In this document: positions 17,066-25,527 of the stretch, one piece after another
How the letters are laid out: the number at the start of each line of letters is the position of its first letter
Numbering within the stretch: the first letter of the stretch is position 1
Assembly (NCBI GenBank): GCA_017631325.1
Contig: JAGBTM010000053.1
Coordinates: forward strand, 1-64,000
Direction: 5' to 3'
Length of the DNA stretch: 64,000 bases
Source: Clostridia bacterium
GTDB taxonomy: Bacteria; Bacillota; Clostridia; Oscillospirales; CAG-272
The notes under the pieces: generated by a model
What the model was told of the DNA's origin: nothing
Seen by the model: only the letters and a program-made list of their open reading frames with translations
The model's database searches: none
Made by a program: the position numbers and the translations under genes

Positions 17066-18400
17066 TTACTTTAATCCGGCCTTGTGAGCCTTGTATTCTC
17101 TGAGTGACGCCTTCATGGTGCGTATGTTCTCGAGTATAGGTCTGTTCGCAGGACAAACGAAGCTGCAGCTTCCGCACTCTACGCACAGATTTATGCGCGA
17201 CTCATCAAGCAGCTGCATCTTGTCGTCAACGTTATCGAGCTTTGCAGCTCTGCCAAAGGACGTTGGGTCGAGCAGCTGAGGACAAGCCTCGGTACATCTT
17301 CCGCAATGAATACAAGCAGTTGACTTGTTCGCAAGAGCGTCCTTCTTCGAGAGGGCTATAATTCCGCCCGTAGTCTTTATAACGGGCTCCTCGTCCGAGT
17401 AAATAGACACTCCCGTCATAGGGCCTCCGAGTATAATCTTTGCCGCCTCGCACTTAAGTCCGCCGGCAAACTCGATTACGTCGCGAACCTTAGCGCCGAT
17501 AGGTACTATAACGTTCTTAGGCTCCTTGACGGCGCTTCCGTCGAGCGTAACGCAGCGCGAGGTTAGAGGCATACCGTCCTTAACGTATTTTGCAATAAGC
17601 GCAAGGGTGGTAACGTTCATAACCATAACTCCAAGCTCAATGGGGAGCTTGTTTTCAGGCACGGTTATACCGAGAGTATTGTATATAAGTACCTTCTCTG
17701 CGCCCTGGGGATAGAGAGTAGGCAAAGGCATTACCGAAACACTCTCGTCGTCGGCAAACACTCTTGCTACCGTCTCGATGCACTCGGGCTTGTTGGTCTC
17801 TATACCGAAAATAAATCTCGGCGTGTCGGGAAGATACTTTTTAAGTAGCTCGACGCCCTCAAATATAAGCTCGGGGTTATCCAGCATCATTCTTGCATCA
17901 CATGTGAGATAAGGCTCGCACTCGGCTCCGTTTATAATTACGGTCTCGAGCTTGTTATTCTTTACACCCTCAAGCTTTACAGCCGTTGGGAAGCCCGCAC
18001 CGCCAAGACCTATAATACCCGAGGCGTGAATTGCCTCTATAAGCGTATCGAGGTCCTCTACCACGGGAGGCTTAATATCCTCACAGACGGTCATAAGTCC
18101 GTCGCTCTCTATTCTGATGGACGGATATTTTCTGCCGTCGGCACCAAGGTGCAAGTCAATTTTAGTTACCTTACCCGAAACCGATGAATATATAGGAGAC
18201 GACATCTTGCCGTCAGCCTCTGCTATAAGCTGGCCTACCTTTACCGTGTCTGTCGCCTTAACTACGGGGATAGCAGGCTTACCGCGATGCTGAAGCGTCG
18301 GGAAAATAACCTCCGAGGGAGCGTCCATTACGACAGGCTCGCACGATGCGGTAGATTTAAGGTGTGGTATACGTAGTTTACCTAAAAGCTTTTCAAACAT
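17066..18400 (-). CDS. rnfC: Rnf complex subunit C (NADH-side)
   Basis: Peripheral cytoplasmic subunit that exchanges electrons with NAD(H). The 444 residues show the Rnf barrel-sandwich N-terminus (VVKATDTVKVGQLIAEADG), a NADH/FMN Rossmann-like core (GIIGLGGAGFPTAVKL), an SLBB region, and two [4Fe-4S] motifs, CIHCGRCTEACP and CVECGSCSFVCP, near residues 365-425. It is the first gene of rnfCDGEAB. A consensus promoter lies at 18503-18531 and a Rex operator at 18433-18450, so expression should follow the NADH/NAD+ ratio. Confidence 0.96.
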   Translation of the reverse strand: MFEKLLGKLRIPHLKSTASCEPVVMDAPSEVIFPTLQHRGKPAIPVVKATDTVKVGQLIAEADGKMSSPIYSSVSGKVTKIDLHLGADGRKYPSIRIESDGLMTVCEDIKPPVVEDLDTLIEAIHASGIIGLGGAGFPTAVKLEGVKNNKLETVIINGAECEPYLTCDARMMLDNPELIFEGVELLKKYLPDTPRFIFGIETNKPECIETVARVFADDESVSVMPLPTLYPQGAEKVLIYNTLGITVPENKLPIELGVMVMNVTTLALIAKYVKDGMPLTSRCVTLDGSAVKEPKNVIVPIGAKVRDVIEFAGGLKCEAAKIILGGPMTGVSIYSDEEPVIKTTGGIIALSKKDALANKSTACIHCGRCTEACPQLLDPTSFGRAAKLDNVDDKMQLLDESRINLCVECGSCSFVCPANRPILENIRTMKASLREYKAHKAGLK

Positions 18401-18432
18401 AACCGTTTCCTTTTCTCTTTCTATCTGTTAGT

Positions 18433-18450
18433 TTGTTACAATTTTAACAA
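18433..18450. promoter_or_regulatory. Rex operator upstream of rnfC
   Basis: TTGTTACAATTTTAACAA matches the Rex consensus TTGTTAA-N4-TTAACAA with one mismatch, and eight of nine positions of the dyad pair. It lies about 45 bases downstream of the predicted start of transcription and 33 bases before the rnfC ATG, so Rex could block elongation or initiation. The rex gene itself is at 5379-6077. Confidence 0.82.
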
Positions 18451-18502
18451 TATTTGCCCAAATTTTCAGCGAAAAATGATAAATTTGAACAAATACTGAT
18501 AT

Positions 18503-18531
18503 ATTATAACCTAAAATCTTTTATATGTCAA
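18503..18531 (-). promoter_or_regulatory. Sigma-A promoter of the rnf operon
   Basis: On the minus strand, TTGACA (18531-18526), a 17-base spacer and TATAAT (18508-18503): a perfect consensus promoter, about 100 bases upstream of rnfC and 42 bases after the apbE stop. Confidence 0.9.
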
Positions 18532-18572
18532 GATGTAATATATTCATTCTCGAGAAAATATTGCCTCTTGTC

Positions 18573-19634
18573 TCACACGAGGGTAATTCCGTCGGTTTTT
18601 TTGATTTCTCCACCCTTTGTAATCCATATTACCTCAACGCCCTCTATGGACTCGACTATTCTTAATCCGTCCTCGTAGCTCATACAGAACAGCGCCGTTG
18701 ATAAGGCGTCGGCAAGACCTGAGTCAAGAGTAAAAATGGAAACCGAGGAGAAATAATCCGCAGGCATATTCGTCACGGGGTCTATGATATGGTGATATCT
18801 CACACCGTCAACCACGTAGTATCTTTCGTAGTCACCCGAGGTTACAAGCGAGGTGTTCTTAATCTTAACCTTGCACGCAAAGCTCTCGCTTGACGTCTTA
18901 TCCGGGTTTGTTATCGCCGTGAGCCAGCCCTCGCCCGTCACCTTCTGGCCGATAGCGCGGATATTTCCGCCTATGTTAAGAACGTATGAGCTTACGCCAC
19001 GCGAGATGAGAAGCTCTGCCGCGCGCTCGGTCGCATAGCCCTTGCCGATAGCGCCGACGTCGAGTGACATCTTGCTGTCGGAAATATAAACGGTGGAATT
19101 TTCCTCGTCTATTACGAGATTGTTTATATCCGTATGAAGCGCCGCCTCGCTGAGCGCCGCGCCGTCGGGTATATACGCCCCGTCGGGATTATCAGCTCCG
19201 TGCTCGCGCGCATCGTGCCACAGCTTCAGAACCGAACCCATAGCTATATTCGTTTTTCCCTCGGTGAGTGTGTAAATTTCCTTCGCATAGAGAAGAAAAT
19301 CAACAAGACGCTCGTCAACCTCCACGGGAGCTATACCCGCATTCTTGTTTATCGTCTTAATATTGTTTACACCTGCATACTCGTGATAAATGTCAAAGAG
19401 CTTATGATACTCACCGAGCAGGTCGAACACAGCCGTAGCGTTTGCTGAAAATTCCGCCTCGGCATCACCCTTATACGACATTATAACCGATACCGTGTCA
19501 AAAAACTCGTAGTTTGAACGGGCCTTCGTCTTTGGCTCTTGTACCTCAGGCGCGCCCGTCGGAGCGCAGGAAATGAGCGTTACCGACACAAGAATGGCGG
19601 CGGTTATAGCCCTTATAATCTTATGGATATTCAT
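18573..19634 (-). CDS. apbE: FAD:protein FMN transferase (lipoprotein)
   Basis: Covalently attaches FMN from FAD to Thr in flavinylation motifs of exported proteins such as RnfG and RnfD. The 353 residues begin with a lipoprotein signal (hydrophobic core, lipobox ending LISC near residue 23). The ApbE core has FFDTVSVIMSYKG, AGIAPVEVD, MSLDVGAIGKGYATERA and LNIGGNIRAIG, with VTSGDYERYY and HHIIDPVTNMPA near the active site. It lies directly upstream of rnfC, and the PplA-like lipoprotein gene precedes it; both supply likely substrates. The start has a GGAGGG site. It has no strong promoter of its own that I could find. Confidence 0.94.
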   Translation of the reverse strand: MNIHKIIRAITAAILVSVTLISCAPTGAPEVQEPKTKARSNYEFFDTVSVIMSYKGDAEAEFSANATAVFDLLGEYHKLFDIYHEYAGVNNIKTINKNAGIAPVEVDERLVDFLLYAKEIYTLTEGKTNIAMGSVLKLWHDAREHGADNPDGAYIPDGAALSEAALHTDINNLVIDEENSTVYISDSKMSLDVGAIGKGYATERAAELLISRGVSSYVLNIGGNIRAIGQKVTGEGWLTAITNPDKTSSESFACKVKIKNTSLVTSGDYERYYVVDGVRYHHIIDPVTNMPADYFSSVSIFTLDSGLADALSTALFCMSYEDGLRIVESIEGVEVIWITKGGEIKKTDGITLV

Positions 19635-19826
19635 AAATATCCCTCCGAAAAATCAAATCAAAAAATCAACTTAAAACAGTTTAAATTAACAAGCCACGGC
19701 TGTTACCGTCGGGCTTTGTACTCAAAAAAATAAAATAATTTCACGAAAACAAAAAACAAAATCAAAAATAACTTACAAAAACAGAAAAATGCGCTTTAAC
19801 TAAATAAGAGTAAATCCTAAAATCAA

Positions 19827-19861
19827 AGCAGGGCGGCAAACAACAACGGTGCCGTCCTGCT
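19827..19861 (-). terminator. Terminator of the PplA-like lipoprotein gene
   Basis: A 12-bp stem (AGCAGG..CGGCA with TGCCG..CCTGCT, one G-U pair) with an 11-base loop, then a moderately T-rich stretch on the minus strand, 23 bases past the stop. Some read-through into apbE is possible. Confidence 0.75.
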
Positions 19862-19883
19862 ATGAATTTTGGTAAAGCAGTAA

Positions 19884-20804
19884 TTATCTAGCCATGTTTA
19901 CAGCTGCTTCGATAGCTGCCTTGTAGCCGCCTGCGTAAATGGTGCATCCTGCAACACCCTCGGAAGCAAGAGTTGCGATATTGTCCTTGGTAAGACCGAT
20001 TGCTGCCTTTGCGTATGCGTCAGCCTGAACGTACCAAGTTCCCGCGGCCATGGGTTTATATGAATCATAGCTTGTTCCCAGCTCACGCTTGGTTCCGTCG
20101 TAAGACAGAGTGGACGCGTATGTTTGCTGGTCAGTTACAATGCTGGGCTCTGCGGTATCAAGAATTGCCGCTGCAACCTTACCCTCGGACATAATAACTG
20201 CAGCAAAGGTGGTAGAAGCTGTTACACTCATCGCTTCTTCGTCTACCTCGAGCGCAGATGCTGCAACCTTAAGACCTGCGGTAAGAGTGCCTGCCTTTGC
20301 AGAGAAAGCGGTTTTGTATTCGCTTGCAAACGCCTTGTCAACAGCCGCCTTCATGTCGGTAACGTCAATAGTGCAGCCTGCTATGAGATCGGTCTTGCCT
20401 TCGGTAAGAGTAAGGCCTGCAATATCAGTCTGGGTCTTGCCAACTACGTATGCTTCAAACGCTGCGCCCTGCTTGTACCAGTCGCCTGCGCCCTCGTCCA
20501 TACCATAATTGGGAATGGTGTCATAATCCTCGCCCTGCTCTACCTTGGAGGTGGGTGCAGTGGTCATTTCTTCTTCGCCGCCGCCGTACTCAACGCAGTC
20601 AACACGGCACAGAACTACCTTGCCGTCGGCATCGGTAACGATAGCTGCTACGGTTTTTGCAAGCGCATCGCCGTCAAAATTAACTGCTACGCCAATAGAA
20701 AGCTTGTAGCTTTCAGCTGCAGGGGGTGTCTCGGGAGTTCCGCACGCTGCGAGGCAGGTGAGGGAAAGCACGAGAACGAGAATGAGAGAAAGAATTCTTT
20801 TCAT
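19884..20804 (-). CDS. Two-repeat flavoprotein-like surface lipoprotein (PplA-like)
   Basis: A 306-residue lipoprotein: signal peptide with a lipobox ending LAAC (Cys about residue 21), then two similar halves of about 130 residues. Each half has an F/YxA-V strand, a WYKQG or WYVQA segment, and ends in a motif AGCT followed by an amphipathic helix (DLIAGCTIDVTDMKAAVDKA and GVAGCTIYAGGYKAAI). This is the layout of paired FMN-binding domains such as PplA of Gram-positive extracellular electron transfer. The flavinylation motif here is AGCT, not SGAT; the Thr is kept. It is next to apbE and rnf and has its own perfect promoter. Flavinylation is inferred, not shown. Confidence 0.72.
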   Translation of the reverse strand: MKRILSLILVLVLSLTCLAACGTPETPPAAESYKLSIGVAVNFDGDALAKTVAAIVTDADGKVVLCRVDCVEYGGGEEEMTTAPTSKVEQGEDYDTIPNYGMDEGAGDWYKQGAAFEAYVVGKTQTDIAGLTLTEGKTDLIAGCTIDVTDMKAAVDKAFASEYKTAFSAKAGTLTAGLKVAASALEVDEEAMSVTASTTFAAVIMSEGKVAAAILDTAEPSIVTDQQTYASTLSYDGTKRELGTSYDSYKPMAAGTWYVQADAYAKAAIGLTKDNIATLASEGVAGCTIYAGGYKAAIEAAVNMAR

Positions 20805-20861
20805 TTTTTGTCTCCTGTTTTGTTTTATTTATTATTTTGTTTTTGTGCGTATTGCCTATAC

Positions 20862-20890
20862 ATTATACAGTATTTTTTGTACTTTGTCAA
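20862..20890 (-). promoter_or_regulatory. Sigma-A promoter of the PplA-like lipoprotein gene
   Basis: On the minus strand, TTGACA (20890-20885), 17-base spacer, TATAAT (20867-20862): perfect consensus, 58 bases upstream of the ATG. Suggests high expression. Confidence 0.88.
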
Positions 20891-21088
20891 TAGATTTGTT
20901 AATTATTTGTCACTTTTAAGGCGAAAAAATGGTAAATTTTTACTCTATCGCGGATTTACTAAACTTTTGTTTTTGATTAACCGTGCTAGCGCTTGCTTTT
21001 TTCCTCGCCCAAGACAAAATCCAACAATCCGACCCCTGACTTTACTTGATTTATTTGAATTTTTCTCTCATGACGATGCTAAAACGAA

Positions 21089-23965
21089 TTAAGCCTCAAG
21101 CACCCTATCGAGCCCAAGCTTTTCGTCCGAAAGCGTCGCACCGTCGGCCGAAACGCATACCGAAGCGCGCTCTATTGCCCTCTCGATGACGTCGGCTGCC
21201 TTTAGAATATCCTCGCCCGAGACGTTTATCATATCACGGTAGAGCTTCGTTTCCATCTCGGGCGTCCAGCCTACGATATAATCGTAAAGCCCCTGCTGAG
21301 CCTCTGCGCGCGGAGTTGTCAAAACGTCGTATTCACCGATAGCTCCGATAATGAATTTAGTCAAATCCTCGCCGCTCTTAACCAGCTCCCTAAGGTAAGC
21401 AGGAGCACCCTTGTAGCACTCAAGCGAGCCCCTCGGTGACGGGTCACGGTAGGAATAACAGCATATCTCACCGGACTTGCGAGGTATAAAGCCCGCTCCG
21501 TATGCGCCCCCCTTAACTCTTATCTCGTTCCAAAGATACTCATACGAGAGAACCGAGCGTAAAACTCGCATCACGCCAAGCATACCGACAGCCTCTAGGG
21601 AAAGGGTCGAAATCGCAGAATATGCGACACGGGTGGGGGTTTTCAGTCCCTCTTTAACCTGATTTCCGTAGCTTATCGGGTATTTTTCTCCAAGCTCTCC
21701 CGAGGGGAATATTTCGATTATCTGCTTGACGAAATCCTCGTCGGGCGCGCCTCCAAGCGACACAAGAAGCCTCTCTCTCACCGTGATTTTAGACATAAGA
21801 GCAAAAAGCTCGCCCGAAAGCGTCTGCCACCTCTTGTCAAAGTCGGAAAGCAGCTCCTTAGTCCTCTGGTATGCATCAAAGCCGCCCATTATTTCACCGA
21901 TAGCGCCGGCCTCGGTCACAGATGAGGACGCCCTTGTAAGAGCGAGCGACAGAGCATCTGAGGTGAGAGAATCCTCAATTATGCTCTTAAGCTGCTCAAG
22001 TATCGTTTTAACAACGTTTTTCTCGGAGAAATCGCTCTTCATAAGAAGCTCTCGCACAATCTCGCAAACCATACCCTTGTTGCAGTCAAGCACGCTGATA
22101 TTCACCGTCATAGCGCGCCTTGTTCTGCCTGAGCCGTCGGAGGCAGGGTAGGTCGCAGCGCTTACTGTGAAAGAGCCGAGATTTGTTTTTATCGCATTCT
22201 GAAGCTCTGAGGCCGTATATTTTTCGGTTCTGAGGTTCTTTAAAAGCGTGGATATAAGCGAGAGAAGATACAGCTCGCGCTCGTTAAGGTCGTCGCCAAA
22301 AAAGCTCATTCCAAGGTAACTTATTCCACCCGTTTCGACCTCCTGCAAAAGTACCTCGGCGGAGGATATTTTCTCCGTCTTCGGCGATGGCTTTTGCTTC
22401 TTTACGGATATATCCGAGAGCGAAAGGGTGGGTATCGTGTCGAGATTTTCACGAGTGTCGGGTGTTTTCTGCCAAATATCGAGCTCTTCCTTTTCGCGCC
22501 TTATTCTCGCAATTTCTTCTTCGCCAAGTCTTTTTCCAAGCTCCAGAAGACGAGCTTCTCTTTCCCTTGCCTCATTTTCCTCAGCACCCTCCCTTGCATG
22601 CATACGGACGGTAGCACAGTGAGGATTATCTACGGTTGATTTAAGAAGCAATTTCTCAAAATAGTCGCCCTCTATAAGCGAGCGAACCTCGGCAAGCGTT
22701 TTTTCGTAGCAGAGGCCCGCCTTTGGCTCTCCGCCGTAAATCCAGGGCGCAAATGCCGACAGCGCGAACGCCACACCGCGAGGGAGCGAGCCAAAATCCT
22801 TTTCCCTCAGCTTAAACTCGTTGTTGTTGAGGGTTGCAACAAGTCTATCCTTGTCAATTCCCTCTCGAGCTATCTCCCGTATAGCCTCGTCAAGAGCAGA
22901 CTCGGCCTCTAAACACCTGTCCTCTTCAACACCGATAAGCTCAATGGATATTTCACTTTGTCTTACTCTTGACACGCTCATAACAAGGTCCTTGCAAAGA
23001 CCCGTGTCGAGCATTTTGCGTTTTAGAGGCGCCTCGTTGGTCGATGCAAGCGCCGAGGACAAAACGGTCAGGGAGAAGTCCTCCACAGCCTCAAAGAGCG
23101 AGGAATAAACGTATCCCCGAGCTACCCTCGACGTATGCTCGCCACAAGGCTCGTATTCAAGTGTTACGGGTGCAGACGTGACGGGGGGCTGTGTCGGATA
23201 TTCGACCTTTACTTCCTTTTTTTCGTACTCCGAAAGATAGGAATTTATAAGCTCCAGCGTCCTGTTTATATTCAAGGCTCCGTCGAGGAAAATATACGAG
23301 TTCGAGGGGTGATAGTAGGTCTTGTGCCTCTCGCAGTAGTCCTCGTAGGTAAGAGTGGGTATAAAATCGGGGTTTCCGCCCGAGTCGTAGCTATATAATA
23401 CGTCGGGAAAAAGGCACCTGCGCAGCTCGTCGCCAAGTCGCTCATCGGGCGAGGAATACGCCCCCTTCATTTCGTTATACACTACACCGTTATAGGAGAG
23501 CTTCCCCTCGCTGTCGCACTCTAAGTGCCAGCCCTCTTGAAGAAAAATATTCCTGTTTTCGAGCATCTTTGGGTGAAAAACCGCATCAAGATATATATCG
23601 GTAAGGTTTAGAAAGTCCTTTTCGCACCTTGAGGACACGGGGTACACCGTTCTGTCCTCGTAGGTAAGAGCGTTAAGAAAGGTATTAAGCGAGCCCTTGA
23701 GAAGCTCAACGAACGGCTCCTTTACGGGAAACTTTCTCGAGCCGCAAAGCACCGAGTGCTCGATTATATGGAACACTCCCGTGTCGTCCTTGGGCGGCGT
23801 TCGAAAGCAAATAGCAAAGGTCATATTACTCTCGTCTCTGTCGAGATACGCAAGACGCGCTCCGCTTCCCTCGTGCTCCATCATATAGATTTTACCTGCA
23901 ACCTCGGGTATATTTTCTATCTCGGTCACGGTAAAGCCGTGTATTTTATCCTTAATTTTCATCAT
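21089..23965 (-). CDS. M16C-family zinc metallopeptidase (PreP/presequence-protease type)
   Basis: A large (958-residue) cytoplasmic insulinase-family peptidase that degrades peptides inside a closed chamber. The inverted zinc motif is HIIEH at residues 66-70, with the downstream Glu in the helix after TYEDRTVYPVSS. Four alpha/beta domains in two halves and a connecting helical hairpin (about residues 450-520, Glu/Lys/Arg-rich) match the family. The frame is open to 24022, but GGAGG precedes ATGATG at 23965/23962 and conserved sequence starts right after, so I place the start at 23965. It overlaps the hydrolase gene by 14 bases and is translated from the same message. Confidence 0.92.
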   Translation of the reverse strand: MMKIKDKIHGFTVTEIENIPEVAGKIYMMEHEGSGARLAYLDRDESNMTFAICFRTPPKDDTGVFHIIEHSVLCGSRKFPVKEPFVELLKGSLNTFLNALTYEDRTVYPVSSRCEKDFLNLTDIYLDAVFHPKMLENRNIFLQEGWHLECDSEGKLSYNGVVYNEMKGAYSSPDERLGDELRRCLFPDVLYSYDSGGNPDFIPTLTYEDYCERHKTYYHPSNSYIFLDGALNINRTLELINSYLSEYEKKEVKVEYPTQPPVTSAPVTLEYEPCGEHTSRVARGYVYSSLFEAVEDFSLTVLSSALASTNEAPLKRKMLDTGLCKDLVMSVSRVRQSEISIELIGVEEDRCLEAESALDEAIREIAREGIDKDRLVATLNNNEFKLREKDFGSLPRGVAFALSAFAPWIYGGEPKAGLCYEKTLAEVRSLIEGDYFEKLLLKSTVDNPHCATVRMHAREGAEENEAREREARLLELGKRLGEEEIARIRREKEELDIWQKTPDTRENLDTIPTLSLSDISVKKQKPSPKTEKISSAEVLLQEVETGGISYLGMSFFGDDLNERELYLLSLISTLLKNLRTEKYTASELQNAIKTNLGSFTVSAATYPASDGSGRTRRAMTVNISVLDCNKGMVCEIVRELLMKSDFSEKNVVKTILEQLKSIIEDSLTSDALSLALTRASSSVTEAGAIGEIMGGFDAYQRTKELLSDFDKRWQTLSGELFALMSKITVRERLLVSLGGAPDEDFVKQIIEIFPSGELGEKYPISYGNQVKEGLKTPTRVAYSAISTLSLEAVGMLGVMRVLRSVLSYEYLWNEIRVKGGAYGAGFIPRKSGEICCYSYRDPSPRGSLECYKGAPAYLRELVKSGEDLTKFIIGAIGEYDVLTTPRAEAQQGLYDYIVGWTPEMETKLYRDMINVSGEDILKAADVIERAIERASVCVSADGATLSDEKLGLDRVLEA

Positions 23966-24908
23966 CAGAAAGTGCCTCCTCCATAAAGCTCTCAACCGCC
24001 CCAAGATACCTGTCCTTATCACACAGATAGCTCACTCCGTGCTCTGCGCCCGGAAAGGTTACTAGCATTCTTTTTTTCATTTTACAGTTTTCAAAAATTT
24101 CCCTGCTCATATAGCACGGAACGAAGCTATCGGCCTCCCCGTGTAGAATTATCGTGGGGATTTGAGAGGACTTTACAGCCTCCTTTGCCTCTGCCGAGCA
24201 GACGTCAAAGCCACCGAAAATCATGCCTCCAAGCCTTACGAGTGGGAAGAAAAGCCTCGCGGGAAGTCCCATTTTCGAGATAACCGAGCTGATTATATCT
24301 CGCGGCGAGGAATAGGGGCAGTCGGCCATTATAGCCTTGACGTTCTTAGGTAAATCAAGCCCCGATGCCATAAGCACGGTCGCAGCCCCCATAGACATGC
24401 CCAGAATAATTATTTTGGTCTTCTTGCCGAAGCGCTCTATCGCATAGTTTATAAAGTCAAGACAGTCGTATCTCTCCTTTATTCCAAAGGTAATAGACCC
24501 ACCCTCGCTCTTTCCGTGGGCCCTTTGGTCCACGAGAATGAGGTTGTGTCCTCTGCCCCTCGCGTCTCTTGCTCCGCCGCAGAAATCCCTGAGCGCGTGT
24601 CCGCGATAGCCGTGCATCTGTATCTCAACGGGAGCACCGTCTTTGTTATGATAATATCTTGCGTAAAGTGTCACACCGTCGTGTGATTTAATGTAAATAT
24701 CTTCACACGGGGTGGCACTTATCTCGTTAATAAGCGGCTCCATAATAGGATTAAACTCGTCAAATCCCGCAAGACGCATGCTCGCATACGGGTCGTCGGG
24801 CGTATTCTTATTTCTGGCAAAGGTCATTCGGTAGCACACGAACGCAGCTAAAAGCACTAAAGCCAAAATGCAAAAGGCTACTATGAGTATAGGCAAAGCA
24901 ATATCCAT
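23952..24908 (-). CDS. Membrane-anchored alpha/beta hydrolase
   Basis: A 318-residue serine hydrolase with one N-terminal transmembrane segment (LPILIVAFCILALVLLAAFV), so the enzyme domain may face either side of the membrane. Nucleophile elbow GMSMGAA, acid in ILHGEADSFVP and catalytic His in GAEHGVSY form the triad. An oxyanion region lies in MHGYRGHALRDF. The substrate is not evident; relatives include esterases and acyl hydrolases. The frame could start at a TTG four codons earlier, but that codon overlaps the GGAG ribosome binding site, so the ATG at 24908 is preferred. It is the first gene of a two-gene operon with the M16C peptidase. Confidence 0.88.
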   Translation of the reverse strand: MDIALPILIVAFCILALVLLAAFVCYRMTFARNKNTPDDPYASMRLAGFDEFNPIMEPLINEISATPCEDIYIKSHDGVTLYARYYHNKDGAPVEIQMHGYRGHALRDFCGGARDARGRGHNLILVDQRAHGKSEGGSITFGIKERYDCLDFINYAIERFGKKTKIIILGMSMGAATVLMASGLDLPKNVKAIMADCPYSSPRDIISSVISKMGLPARLFFPLVRLGGMIFGGFDVCSAEAKEAVKSSQIPTIILHGEADSFVPCYMSREIFENCKMKKRMLVTFPGAEHGVSYLCDKDRYLGAVESFMEEALSDDEN

Positions 24909-24941
24909 TATACGCTCCAAAATTAAATAAAATATATCTTT

Positions 24942-24970
24942 ATTTTATCATTTCGAGAGAGCGTTGTCAA
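24942..24970 (-). promoter_or_regulatory. Sigma-A promoter of the hydrolase-M16C operon
   Basis: On the minus strand, TTGACA (24970-24965), 17-base spacer, TAAAAT (24947-24942), 34 bases upstream of the ATG. Confidence 0.82.
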
Positions 24971-24975
24971 GTACG

Positions 24976-25065
24976 CCTAGCCTAATTATGACACCTTGCC
25001 TAATTATGACGCCTAGCCCAATTATGACGCTTTGGCCAATTATGACGCCTTGCCAAACAATGACG
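24976..25065. repeat. 18-bp tandem repeat, five copies
   Basis: Five contiguous 18-bp units with consensus CCTAGCCTAATTATGACG start at 24976, 24994, 25012, 25030 and 25048; the last is most diverged. They sit immediately upstream of the hydrolase -35 box and could modulate that promoter. The rest of the gap, 25066-25440, shows nothing I recognise. Confidence 0.9.
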
Positions 25066-25443
25066 ACCGTTTTATTATGCTCCCCGACAATACCACTTTA
25101 ACTCTATGACTGGGCCGTGTTAAAATAAACTTTGTTTTACGCTTAAAATACGGCCTTTAGCCCGCTTACCAAGACGGTATCAGGCAAAGCGCCCTTTTTC
25201 AGAGTTTTTAGCCACCCTTCCCGAAAAACAGCTTTAACATCTAACCAAGAAATAAAATCAGCCCCGTTTTTACATAAACAAGACGGCACCCAGCACCCAA
25301 TATAAAATCAAGACGTATTATACTGCAACTCGGCAAAACAAGGCTCGAATTTTCTTCAATAGCTCAAAAAGGCTATAACTTTTGGTTTTTTCAGTAAAAT
25401 TTTGCAAAAACCCTCTCAATTATTTCCAAATTTGCTTTTTCGG

Positions 25444-25472
25444 TTGATTTTGCCCTATGTTTATGTTAGAAT
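25444..25472 (+). promoter_or_regulatory. Promoter of the glpA-like operon
   Basis: TTGATT (25444-25449), 17-base spacer, TAGAAT (25467-25472), 55 bases upstream of the ATG. Confidence 0.68.
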
Positions 25473-25527
25473 ATTTCTGTACATAATATTCAAGGGATTT
25501 TACCCGTATTTTTTTGTGAGGTAAATT

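Noticed and set aside
20890-20912. Possible Rex site upstream of the lipoprotein gene (TTGTTAATTATTTGTCAC)
   Set aside because: The right half does not pair with the left; only one half-site is present.
20124-21092. 322-codon plus-strand open frame opposite the PplA-like lipoprotein
   Set aside because: Antisense of a gene with lipobox, promoter, ribosome binding site and terminator; the plus frame shows no domain.
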